IMG/VR virus record: IMGVR_UViG_3300008448_000049
Coordinates: 1-64,000 of that record
DNA length: 64,000 nt
Reading direction: 5' to 3' (one strand)
From: a virus
Each line of letters starts with the position of its first letter. Position 1 is the stretch's first letter. The translations under genes and the position numbers were made by a program. Below are positions 56,045 to 62,985 of the stretch, piece by piece. The notes under the pieces are model-generated. The model was not told where the DNA came from and ran no database searches. It worked only from the letters and a program-made list of their open reading frames with translations.

Positions 56045-57033
56045 TGTAATGCTTGTTTTAAGATTGGGGTTAATACTTGTTTTACTTTTAGGATACCATG
56101 ATCTCTACCTGAGTCACTTAAGTCTTTGGATAACGGGAGCAATACGCCTTTAATCCCATAGGTCTTCTCATAATTCTCCATAGCTTTTATGCCGGCGGGA
56201 TCATTATCAAACAGTGTAGCTATACCTTTATACTTAAGCTTAAGTGAATTGATCACATGCGGTAGTATAAGCGTGTTCTCACTATCCGGTGCAATGGTCT
56301 CTGCCTCCGAGTATCCTAGTTTATCAAAGAACATTACATCTTTAAGAGAGCTGTTGATTATAAGATAAGGTTTGGTATAAGTCAATTGGTCCATACCTTG
56401 TATGTAATCTCTAACCTTTATGAATTTACTTTCCATAATCATAGGCTGATAGATCTTATACAGTGTACCATCTTCTCTAAAATAACCATACATAAAATGT
56501 CTATCCTTAATTACAATCTCTTGCAATTGACCGTCATCTTCTCTACTCATTGTATATGTACTAAGAGGAAACACGTAATACTTATTAAGCAAGGTGGTTC
56601 CAATATGGAACTTAGTCCAGAACTTCTGATCTAAGGTAGTCCAATTTCTTTTTGCAAAGCTTGTTACTTTATACCTCTCAACTACTTTAAAGTTTACAGA
56701 AGAGTGATCAGCGTCTTTATTGTTTAACCAGGCTTCATAGTCCTGTAGTATTTTTTTAACAGCCTCATTCCTAGAGCCAAGCTTAAATAAAGTTTCTACA
56801 AAACAGATAGCGTCTCCTGATTGATTTGTGGAAAAACATTTAAACCTATAACTATCTTTATACTTAAGACTAACAAATAGACTCAAGGAAGGTCTTTTAT
56901 CATTAGGGTTAAATGGAGAGAGCACCATTATGTTCTGACCACCTAATCTTTCTGGTAAAGTTATATACTGTTCAAAGATCCATTCCGGAGATACATCTGA
57001 TAATACCGGTTTAAATTTAGTTGTACTTATCAT
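56041..57033 (-). CDS. dnaG: DnaG-like primase with TOPRIM domain
   Basis: In this 330-aa protein the N-terminal 85 residues follow the CHC2 zinc-binding domain plan (SPFNPNDKRPSLSLFV then FKCFSTNQSGDAICFV), but only one of the usual zinc ligands remains. The TOPRIM domain is C-terminal: YLIINSSLKDVMFF, a Glu-containing turn, and ATLFDNDPAGIKAME with its DxD. It would make RNA primers for the phage replisome. It lies downstream of the ssDNA-binding gene, with a terminator-like hairpin between them, so it may be made at a lower level. Loss of the zinc ligands suggests altered template recognition. Confidence 0.85.
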   Translation of the reverse strand: MISTTKFKPVLSDVSPEWIFEQYITLPERLGGQNIMVLSPFNPNDKRPSLSLFVSLKYKDSYRFKCFSTNQSGDAICFVETLFKLGSRNEAVKKILQDYEAWLNNKDADHSSVNFKVVERYKVTSFAKRNWTTLDQKFWTKFHIGTTLLNKYYVFPLSTYTMSREDDGQLQEIVIKDRHFMYGYFREDGTLYKIYQPMIMESKFIKVRDYIQGMDQLTYTKPYLIINSSLKDVMFFDKLGYSEAETIAPDSENTLILPHVINSLKLKYKGIATLFDNDPAGIKAMENYEKTYGIKGVLLPLSKDLSDSGRDHGILKVKQVLTPILKQALQ

Positions 57034-57048
57034 GACTTGTTTAAATGG

Positions 57049-57073
57049 AAAAGGAGGATTACTCCCCCTTTTT
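57049..57073 (-). terminator. Terminator or attenuator between the ssDNA-binding gene and the primase
   Basis: Read leftward, AAAAGGGGG and CCTCCTTTT pair over 9 bp including one G.U (57064-57072 with 57049-57057), with a 6-base loop. The U-run is only four bases and lies inside the stem, so it may work as a partial terminator. It follows the stop of the 226-aa gene by about 19 bases and precedes the primase ATG by 15 bases. Confidence 0.6.
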
Positions 57074-57091
57074 ATTCCATATTTTTAGTGA

Positions 57092-57772
57092 TTATAAACT
57101 AAAATCTGCACCTGCTGGACCACTCAAATTGATGTCCTCACCAGATTCAAATTCACTAATTTCCTCTGTCTTCTTCTTCTTGATATGATCAATAGGATCA
57201 AACGTTACAACCTTAGCACCATAAGCTGCACCAGCTTTGCTATACTTAGGTAAGAATAAATCATAAGCTGTGTAGCCATTTCTGTTGGTATACTCTTTAC
57301 CACCAATACAGAAGTCAATAAACTTCTCTTTAAAAGGACGGTCTTTACTAAACGCCGCTATAAGAGATTCAATTGTATCATGTTTGTCATCCTGAGCATC
57401 TAACCAATCAGTGCAACCAAATGCAATACATAAGTTCTTCATAACTTTTAAGATCTCAGCATCTCTGCTAATCTCAATACCGCTTTTAGTTTTACCGTCA
57501 GCATAAGCCCATTCACTTGCTTTTACATCACCAACTTGACCGGCGTGCTTACCAAGAGACTCATCATTCTTGTCTATCCAAAAACCTTCAAAGTCTTTTT
57601 CAATAGGAGCACCTTCTAAACTTAATACTAGATGATAACCACCTGGTATAAATTTGAATTCTTCTAAACGCGCTCCGTTTAATTTACATTTCTGATTACC
57701 TGGTTGTAGCGTCTTAGGTACACCACCATCTCCACCGACTTTGATGTCTTTTGTGTTTAATTTTCCACTCAT
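57092..57772 (-). CDS. Probable single-stranded DNA-binding protein (226 aa)
   Basis: The N-terminal part is beta-rich (YHLVLSLEGAP, EGFWID) as in an OB fold. The C-terminus is an acidic tail ending GPAGADFSL, similar in nature to the acidic hydrophobic tips of phage and bacterial SSBs that bind partner proteins. It sits between the RecT-like annealing gene and the primase, where an SSB is expected, and is followed by a terminator-like hairpin, suggesting high independent expression. There is no diagnostic motif, so the assignment rests on composition, tail and context. Confidence 0.58.
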   Translation of the reverse strand: MSGKLNTKDIKVGGDGGVPKTLQPGNQKCKLNGARLEEFKFIPGGYHLVLSLEGAPIEKDFEGFWIDKNDESLGKHAGQVGDVKASEWAYADGKTKSGIEISRDAEILKVMKNLCIAFGCTDWLDAQDDKHDTIESLIAAFSKDRPFKEKFIDFCIGGKEYTNRNGYTAYDLFLPKYSKAGAAYGAKVVTFDPIDHIKKKKTEEISEFESGEDINLSGPAGADFSL

Positions 57773-57791
57773 GTTTTTATTTTTTATAGGG

Positions 57792-58412
57792 TTATTTTAC
57801 TTCTGTTGCTGTTACATTAATGATCTCAGCTATTGTTCCATCATCATTTCTCCTTACGTCTGACTCTTTCAAGAATGTATCAGCCATTTCCTCCGCTGTA
57901 TATAATCCTAATAATAAATCAGCACCTATTCTGTTTGCACCTTTAGCTAAACAGCGAGCGTATAACATTTCCTTTGGCATACGCTTCCAGTTATCCTTAG
58001 TAGTTAAACCTTGTAACTCAGCATCTCTCCAAGTGAATGAACAAATTTCTTCCATACCATCTCTTACAAACTTAATAGTAGTTCTTCTACCATCAGGTTT
58101 CTGATCAGGGCTAGTAGGTTCTGTCCTATTACCATAGGTGAATACACCATCTTCTACAGTTACAAAAGCGATACCGCCTTTTCTCAATAAAGCATTTGTT
58201 GCTTTAGCAGATAAGCTTAGCTTGCCTTGAATAGGTATGATGTAATGAAAGGCCTGCATTGTTGGGAAGCCTAACTCTTTACCCATCTGTGCAATAGTAA
58301 ACGCATCTTCTACAGTTTTAATGTGGGTTGGTAGTTTCTTTGATTCTATCAAAGTACTTAAGAATTGCTTAAGAGCATCTTCTGTTGTGGTTGTTACTTG
58401 GTTGTTTTCCAT
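57792..58412 (-). CDS. RecT-like single-strand annealing protein
   Basis: The pattern matches phage RecT/Bet-type annealing proteins: AQMGKELGFPTMQAF, IPIQGKLSLSAKATNALL, FTWRDAELQGLTTKDNWKRM, PKEMLYARCLAKGANR and LGLYTAEEM. Such proteins bind ssDNA and promote annealing during recombination-dependent replication. I chose the Met at 58412, two bases after the upstream stop (TAG at 58414-58416), over one eight codons earlier at 58436, which would overlap it. Domain content is unaffected. The nuclease at 48629 may be its partner. Confidence 0.78.
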   Translation of the reverse strand: MENNQVTTTTEDALKQFLSTLIESKKLPTHIKTVEDAFTIAQMGKELGFPTMQAFHYIIPIQGKLSLSAKATNALLRKGGIAFVTVEDGVFTYGNRTEPTSPDQKPDGRRTTIKFVRDGMEEICSFTWRDAELQGLTTKDNWKRMPKEMLYARCLAKGANRIGADLLLGLYTAEEMADTFLKESDVRRNDDGTIAEIINVTATEVK

Positions 58413-58413
58413 T

Positions 58414-58962
58414 CTATGATTGTTTAATGATTTCATTTAACCACGGCTTTTGACTTACTGGTCTCTTTAACATAATTGCTGCTAAATCTCTAATAGTTAA
58501 TTGATCTAATGGCAAGTCTGTATTAGCATCTACTAATTCAAATTCCATTTGTTCAATTGGTTCTACTACAGGAGCTGATGTTTCATTCTCCGGAGCTTTA
58601 ACATAAGTTAATTCCTCTGTTGGAACAAGATATCTGATATGACCAGTAACCGGATGAGGTTCCGTCTTATCATATTCTTCTTCAAAGTGAGGATTAAAAC
58701 GCCATTTGTATAAGCGTCTTTCAGGATCTTCAGGTACTAATTCTTTACTAGTGAATTCTACGTATACGTCTTCACCCTTGTTAATCTCACTTGCAAAAAA
58801 TGCAATGTGCTGTTCTGTTTTTCCATATGGTCTATATGCCATCTTAGGAATAAACAAAGCGTCTGATACACCTATAGCATCAAGAGTTTTTTGATGATAC
58901 TCTCTCAACTTTTTAAGTCTATCACGCTTGTCTTCTGGTTTGTCTGTTGTTGATATGCTCAT
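58414..58962 (-). CDS. Hypothetical protein in the recombination/helicase operon (182 aa)
   Basis: No family recognised. The N-terminus is a basic coiled segment (DKRDRLKKLREYHQKTL). The middle has aromatic and charged strands (YVEFTSKELVPEDPERR, LYKWRFNPHF). An acidic linker (about 130-155) leads to a small C-terminal helical motif (LTIRDLAAIMLKRPVSQKPW). It overlaps the helicase gene by four bases (ATGA) and lies directly before the RecT-like gene. A link to the helicase or annealing protein is likely, but the role is unknown. Confidence 0.6.
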   Translation of the reverse strand: MSISTTDKPEDKRDRLKKLREYHQKTLDAIGVSDALFIPKMAYRPYGKTEQHIAFFASEINKGEDVYVEFTSKELVPEDPERRLYKWRFNPHFEEEYDKTEPHPVTGHIRYLVPTEELTYVKAPENETSAPVVEPIEQMEFELVDANTDLPLDQLTIRDLAAIMLKRPVSQKPWLNEIIKQS

Positions 58963-59954
58963 GTCTTTAATCTTCTTTCTTGTGTTGGCGGCGTATCCAT
59001 TTCCACAATCTGCATCTTACCAAATTCAGTTTTAAAGAAACTCATTCTTGTGTCTCCATTTCTGCACTTAAGAAAATGCATAACCATTATATCTTTTTCA
59101 GCTATGATGTACCTATCAGGTCCATAATATCTAATGTTTTGTTTACCGGGTTTGTTAATCCCAATAAGTAAATCAGCATGTTGTAGTAACGCGTCTGCTC
59201 CAAATAGATCTGATTCTAGTACGTAGTTTCCATACTTACCATCTTCAGCTCTTTCAGGATTATCAATGTTCCTATTCAACTGGCTTAGTATGATAAAAGC
59301 AATTGGGTATTTTCTCTTTAAATAAGTAAGAGCTTCACCTAATGAGTTTAACATATCATGCTTATCTTTTTCATAAGCAGCTTTCTTCAGCAGAAGACTA
59401 TGGTCTAGTGTAATAATGGTTTTAGTATACACTTTCTTTTCATCTTCTCCTATTGTGGAATACTCTTCCATGTATGCGGCGATGATGTCTTTAAACTCAC
59501 CAACCGTACAAGGTTCTTCTACAATGTCTATAGGGTATGTCACCCTAACTTTTGCATAATTGTAACATGCAACAAGCTCTTCATTTGTTAATTTACCATC
59601 CGCGCTACACAAGTGTTTGTAAGTCTTACCAAGTAGACTTGAGTACTCTCTGATAGCTGATGTTCTAGCTAGCATCTCGAGCTGAAACTCTAATACCCTA
59701 AACTTCTGACCGGTGTTTAGTTTAAAAGCTTCACGTACAATCTGATCTTTAATCAAAGTCTTACCACTTGCAGGCCTTCCTCCAATTACAGTAGTGGAAT
59801 GCCATTCTAGCCCGTCAGTACCAGCATCATTAAACTTGGGCCAAGGAGTTTGAATACTCTTTATCTCCCCTTTCATTCTTCCTTGCAAGTAATGCAAAGA
59901 TTCCTGAAATCCGTGACGCTGGTCTTTCCAAGCTTTATTCTTTTTTAGATTCAT
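58959..59954 (-). CDS. dnaB: DnaB-like replicative helicase (ATPase domain)
   Basis: This 331-aa protein is essentially only the RecA-like C-terminal domain of DnaB. Walker A is GGRPASGKT (58-66). Next comes FRVLEFQLEM, in the position of the DnaB FSLEM motif, then the Walker B region TIITLDHSLLL, sensor ILSQLNRNI and a C-terminal FLKCRNGDTRMSFF with the arginine finger region. The usual N-terminal domain is absent, as in other compact phage helicases. It is the first gene after a strong promoter and a structured leader, so it heads the replication operon. Overlap with the next gene is ATGA. Confidence 0.9.
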   Translation of the reverse strand: MNLKKNKAWKDQRHGFQESLHYLQGRMKGEIKSIQTPWPKFNDAGTDGLEWHSTTVIGGRPASGKTLIKDQIVREAFKLNTGQKFRVLEFQLEMLARTSAIREYSSLLGKTYKHLCSADGKLTNEELVACYNYAKVRVTYPIDIVEEPCTVGEFKDIIAAYMEEYSTIGEDEKKVYTKTIITLDHSLLLKKAAYEKDKHDMLNSLGEALTYLKRKYPIAFIILSQLNRNIDNPERAEDGKYGNYVLESDLFGADALLQHADLLIGINKPGKQNIRYYGPDRYIIAEKDIMVMHFLKCRNGDTRMSFFKTEFGKMQIVEMDTPPTQERRLKT

Positions 59955-60038
59955 TGGTATAATTAAGGGGATAGCTTTCCCTGGTTGTTTCCAACCTTCA
60001 AATTACTGTATTTGAATTGAGGGGGATGCTTGACTTCC
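59955..60038 (-). promoter_or_regulatory. Structured 5' leader of the helicase operon
   Basis: Read leftward from the predicted start site, three hairpins follow one another: TTCAAAT/ATTTGAA with a 6-base loop (59997-60003 and 60010-60016); GGTTG-GAAA-CAACC, a GNRA tetraloop (59983-59996); and GGGA/TCCC (59968-59971 and 59978-59981). A further C-rich block (60021-60028) could compete for the GGGA strand. Such dense structure in an AT-rich genome is unusual and suggests control of helicase translation, or mRNA protection. Confidence 0.45.
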
Positions 60039-60044
60039 TTGTTA

Positions 60045-60076
60045 CAAATATAATATATCTGTAGTAAAAAAGCAAA
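60045..60076 (-). promoter_or_regulatory. Bacteroidota-type promoter of the DnaB-like helicase operon
   Basis: Read leftward: TTTG (60073-60076), 20-base spacer, TATATTTG (60045-60052). It matches the host consensus TTTG-N~20-TAnnTTTG and sits in the 123-base gap between the 207-aa gene and the helicase gene, the only sizeable intergenic gap of this part of the block. Confidence 0.72.
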
Positions 60077-60077
60077 C

Positions 60078-60701
60078 TCAAATAACCTTTTCTGAAAAAT
60101 ATTTCTGATCATTATCAGTAGATCCATTCTCCGCTTGAGCGCACCAATTAGCTAGTTCAGAAGCCCAGCTTTTATCAGGATTCTGTTTCCGGATAAAGTA
60201 TTGGGATGTCTGCATATACTTGTAGTTGGCCCGTTCATACTCATCAACATACATTTTAGTAGCGTTGAGTATTATAGTCCAGTCATAAGAATAAGTTTGT
60301 ATAAACCATCTCAGTGCCATCTCAATATTCTTCTTATCAGATCTTGCAAACTTACCGCTAGGCAATTTCATTTTAGGGAATATATCAAGAAATTCTAGCA
60401 CTTTGCTGGCATAGTCCTGACCCATGATCTGGTTATTAGTTTTCTTCTTAGTTATACTGAATAAAGCTTCTAACTGATTAACAAATGTGATAGCTTCAAC
60501 ACTAAGCTTATAGTTTACTTTATGTTCATCTTCTGTTATCCAACCATCTGTAACCAAACTTCTCAATTCTTGATGGACATTAATAAACTTAGATGCTTCA
60601 TTCTCTTTTAGACAACACAGTAAATAAAACTGATTAGGGGAGAGTTCTTTTTCACGGATGAGATGAAACATCTCCATCATTTCTAAACTTTTTTTTACCA
60701 T
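60078..60701 (-). CDS. Hypothetical replication-associated protein with winged-helix-like N-terminus (207 aa)
   Basis: Residues 1-80 have a helix-turn-helix/winged-helix look (LSPNQFYLLCCLKE, then LRSLVTDGWITEDEHKVNYKLS). Residues 100-190 form a helical module with conserved Trp and Tyr (ALRWFIQTYSYDWTIIL and TSQYFIRKQN). The arrangement resembles helicase-loader or replication-initiation accessory proteins, and the gene lies directly before the DnaB-like helicase. This is an inference from fold impression and position. The start overlaps the stop of the uracil-DNA glycosylase gene by 7 bases. Confidence 0.6.
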   Translation of the reverse strand: MVKKSLEMMEMFHLIREKELSPNQFYLLCCLKENEASKFINVHQELRSLVTDGWITEDEHKVNYKLSVEAITFVNQLEALFSITKKKTNNQIMGQDYASKVLEFLDIFPKMKLPSGKFARSDKKNIEMALRWFIQTYSYDWTIILNATKMYVDEYERANYKYMQTSQYFIRKQNPDKSWASELANWCAQAENGSTDNDQKYFSEKVI

Positions 60702-61165
60702 ACTATGTCATAATTAAATTGTTTTTTAACTGTCTTTGATATGTTGTTGAACATGTCATTTGAATCCCACTTTTCAAGTTTGTTATGGATGGCTGATGCC
60801 GGATGACTAACCACAATCTTGTAGTTATTATCAGGGATTGACTCTGCCCATTCCTCCGCTTTCTTACCTAAGAATACATACACGGTACCTGGATTGTTAT
60901 ACATAAGTATATCAAACAAGAATGCTATGAAGGGTTGCCAGAGTTTATAGTGCTGACCTACCTTATTAATTGTTGTAGTAAGAGCTGTGTTAAGCATTAG
61001 TATACCTTGATTAGACCATCTCTTTAGATCTGGATCTCGCGTAAATCCATTAGTGTAATGAGTATCTTCCAGTTCATTATACATAAACTTCAAGGAAGCC
61101 TCAATTTTTTGAGCATTACTACATGAAAAGGCTATACCGTCTGCTACACCTATGTATGGGTACGG
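60695..61165 (-). CDS. ung: Uracil-DNA glycosylase, exon 2
   Basis: This exon continues the family-1 glycosylase at the codon for Pro83: PYPYIGVADGIAFS completes the active-site motif begun by GQD in exon 1. It also carries GILMLNTALTT (uracil-pocket strand) and VSHPASA, in the place of the usual HPSP leucine-loop motif. The two exons total 246 + 471 = 717 bases, giving 238 residues, a normal length. Read alone, the segment would start at a GTG nine bases into the intron and lack the catalytic aspartate. It removes uracil from DNA. Confidence 0.9.
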   Translation of the reverse strand, partial: PYPYIGVADGIAFSCSNAQKIEASLKFMYNELEDTHYTNGFTRDPDLKRWSNQGILMLNTALTTTINKVGQHYKLWQPFIAFLFDILMYNNPGTVYVFLGKKAEEWAESIPDNNYKIVVSHPASAIHNKLEKWDSNDMFNNISKTVKKQFNYDIVW

Positions 61166-61968
61166 CTGTACCACATTTGTCTCATGTTTCCATGAGGATC
61201 GGACTATATCATCACTTATTTTTATTATAAGTGGAGGATGCTATGGGCTCACCGTAGTGTCCCTAGTCTCTGAACCTGCTTGAGTCTTCCCTCAAGATCG
61301 GCTGCTGATTGGCTTATCTTCACAGACTTAGCTTTCCAGCAATTCTTCCTCTTTATTCAGGACCCGTTTAAGATTATTAATAAGTAATTCTAGCTCTTCT
61401 AAAGTAAGATTGTTTTTAGCACAATTTGCTTTATGAGATATAACTTGTACATTACCTTTAATATACCCTTTTTCACAAATAATTCGGTCTATAGTAGGAC
61501 TATTTGGTCCTACTTTATCTTTTGTTACATGAAGAGGTATATTTAATAAAGGGCACATTTTAGGTACAATTACATCATCATATGTAATATTAAAATCCAA
61601 GTTTGCTTTTTTAGCTCTACGGCGAGCATGAATTAACATAACTTTTCTAGGATCTTTTTTATGTTGTTTTCTTCTAGCTTCAGGACTACAGTATTCAGCT
61701 GTATTCACTGTAGCAAGAGAACATTTTTTACAGTCACTTCTGTAGTAAAGAGTTGGAACTTTTTTACCTGAATCTTTTGTTGTAGGACTAGGCATTCTTA
61801 CTCTTGAACTAAATAGTGATATATCTAACCAACATTTACATTTTTTACATAATCTGGTGTTATTATCAGAGTTGTAATTTTTTAAAGGAGCTATTCTTTC
61901 ATGTACCATATACGATGTATTTATTGTCTAAGGTACTACTTATTTATTAATAATCCAAATACTTGTTA
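61166..61968 (-). ncRNA. Group I intron in the uracil-DNA glycosylase gene
   Basis: This 803-base intron has its 5' exon ending in T (61969) and ends in G (61166). P1 pairs exon CAGGAT with guide GTCCTG (61358-61363), with U.G at the splice site. Core motifs on the leftward strand: AATTGCTGG (61336-61344), CCAATCAGCAGCC (61300-61312), GGTTCAGAGACTA, and P7 formed by GACTA (61264-61268) with TAGTC (61202-61206) in a GATATAGTCC context. It interrupts the gene exactly between the catalytic Asp82 and Pro83 codons. The HNH gene lies in the P1 loop and runs into the core. Confidence 0.92.
61328..61909 (-). CDS. HNH homing endonuclease (intron-encoded)
   Basis: In this 193-aa protein the N-terminal part has two zinc-binding cysteine pairs (CKKC, CKKC near the CWLD segment and later SDCKKCS). 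The C-terminal HNH-type nuclease region contains CPLLNIPL, then SPTIDRI, GYIKGNVQVISHKANCAKNNLT, in which Asp, His and Asn occupy the expected places. It would cut intron-less glycosylase genes and copy the intron in. Its last codons contain the guide sequence of P1 and the start of P4, so coding and ribozyme sequence overlap. A Met very near the start is followed by a basic segment. Confidence 0.88.
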   Translation of the reverse strand: MVHERIAPLKNYNSDNNTRLCKKCKCWLDISLFSSRVRMPSPTTKDSGKKVPTLYYRSDCKKCSLATVNTAEYCSPEARRKQHKKDPRKVMLIHARRRAKKANLDFNITYDDVIVPKMCPLLNIPLHVTKDKVGPNSPTIDRIICEKGYIKGNVQVISHKANCAKNNLTLEELELLINNLKRVLNKEEELLES

Positions 61969-62214
61969 ATCCTGACCAATCATCACAACCTTCAATTGAT
62001 CATAAGGACATTCTTCAAAAGCCCTGAATACTTGCTTTAAAGGTGGTGTGAATCTGTTGTTCTGTTGGGCTTCTTTGAGTAGTTGTTTTAGGATCTTATC
62101 AAAGTCTTCACTCATGATAAATGTTTTAAGTTTATCTCCCCATCCTGAAGGTTTAAGTTTCTCATAAAGTTTTAACTTTACATCATCTAAATTTATAGTG
62201 TTTAAGACTGTCAT
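61969..62214 (-). CDS. ung: Uracil-DNA glycosylase, exon 1
   Basis: This exon codes for residues 1-82 of a family-1 uracil-DNA glycosylase. The N-terminus is helical (KLYEKLKPSGWGDKLKTF), then FTPPLKQVFRAFEECPYDQLKVVMIGQD: the stretch before the active site is typical of the family, and Asp82 is the catalytic base. Unspliced reading ends at TAA immediately after the aspartate codon. The gene is divergent from the plus-strand gene at 62255, with only 40 bases between the two starts. Confidence 0.9.
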
Positions 62215-62224
62215 AAATTTTTAA

Positions 62225-62250
62225 AGTTTAAATTTTTAATTGTATATTTG
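62225..62250 (+). promoter_or_regulatory. Candidate phage promoter motif, copy 2, with TATATTTG box
   Basis: AGTTTAAAT, nine bases ending in TTG, then TATATT (62225-62248), identical in layout to 6998-7021. Here the second half also reads TATATTTG (62243-62250), the host -7 consensus, but no TTTG lies about 20 bases upstream. It is 4 bases before the ATG at 62255, so the message would be nearly leaderless. The 40-base region is divergent and contains the start of the glycosylase gene on the other side. Confidence 0.5.
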
Positions 62251-62254
62251 AGTC

Positions 62255-62584
62255 ATGGAAAATAATCAACAACCTTCTGACAAAAATACAAGTGTGGTTT
62301 ATATACCACAAGATGCCATCATCAATGTGGAAATCTCCGGTAATTTTCTGGGTAAATGTCAATCTTTATTAGTAGGTGCTTGTACTAGTATTGGTAATGA
62401 CAAAGTAAAAGAGGCCTATGAAAAGTTTAAAGATGACAAAGAACCAGAAAATTTAGAAGAACATGTGATATTTATCATGACTTCTCTTGTACATGCTATT
62501 GAAACAGCAGCAAAAGAACAGTCAAAGACTGAAATAAAAGTCTTTACTGAAGATGAGATTAATCAGTTAAAAAAGAACAGCTAA
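62255..62584 (+). CDS. Small phage protein on the opposite strand to its neighbours (109 aa)
   Basis: No family recognised. The N-terminus is polar, followed by a strand (SVVYIPQDAIINVEISGNFLG), a helix pair with hydrophobic face (HVIFIMTSLVHAIETAAKEQ) and a basic end. It has its own upstream promoter-like motif. Its stop TAA (62582-62584) overlaps the stop of the convergent gene. No other plus-strand gene is found in the leftward block, so expression at another time is likely. Its motif matches the one before the virion cargo genes, which suggests shared timing with them. Confidence 0.7.
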   Translation: MENNQQPSDKNTSVVYIPQDAIINVEISGNFLGKCQSLLVGACTSIGNDKVKEAYEKFKDDKEPENLEEHVIFIMTSLVHAIETAAKEQSKTEIKVFTEDEINQLKKNS

Positions 62585-62985
62585 CGGAAGTTAATCCCTA
62601 CAGTATCACCTACTTGTATAATTGACTCAATTACCATCCCTAAATCTTCTTTGGAAGCATCTGCTAGAGATTTGCAGAATAGAACTTTTTCTCCTGCATG
62701 ATCTGTTATAAAACACATACCAGACATCTTTAATACTTCAAGTTTCATATCTTCAAACGTGTATCCAAGTTCTTTTGCAAGAACTCTGATATTAACGTGC
62801 ACCTTTGCCAATTGTGCAAGAGTTCCGTCATCTTTATTAGCTTCTAAAAAGATATCTATGGTTTGACCCACTTCAATATGCTTGACAAACTCTTCATACT
62901 TTGTTTTACTTGTAGCCACAGGCACTAGCTTGTTTTCTGCAGTTTTTGTAAACTTGCCATGAAATATGTTATGCTTTTGTGCCAT
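62581..62985 (-). CDS. Hypothetical protein, possibly NinB-like recombination accessory (134 aa)
   Basis: The middle (VGQTIDIFLEANKDDGTLAQLAKVHVNIRVLAKELGYTFEDMKLEVLK) has a layout resembling NinB/Orf-type phage recombination mediators: a strand pair, then LAQLA and a helix, with an aromatic turn. The C-terminus is strand-rich. The match is weak and made by eye. The stop codon overlaps the stop of the plus-strand gene (CTAA), and the gene's start overlaps the 46-aa gene by 17 bases. Confidence 0.5.
   Translation of the reverse strand: MAQKHNIFHGKFTKTAENKLVPVATSKTKYEEFVKHIEVGQTIDIFLEANKDDGTLAQLAKVHVNIRVLAKELGYTFEDMKLEVLKMSGMCFITDHAGEKVLFCKSLADASKEDLGMVIESIIQVGDTVGINFR

Noticed and set aside
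60300-60400. TAnnTTTG-like box inside the 207-aa gene
   Set aside because: It is within coding sequence and lacks a TTTG at the right distance; such boxes are expected by chance in AT-rich DNA.
60695-62214. Frameshift or pseudogene explanation for the split uracil-DNA glycosylase
   Set aside because: The break has all the marks of a group I intron (U at the exon end, G at the intron end, P1 and P7 pairing, HNH gene inside) and the joined frame is intact, so a broken gene is less likely.
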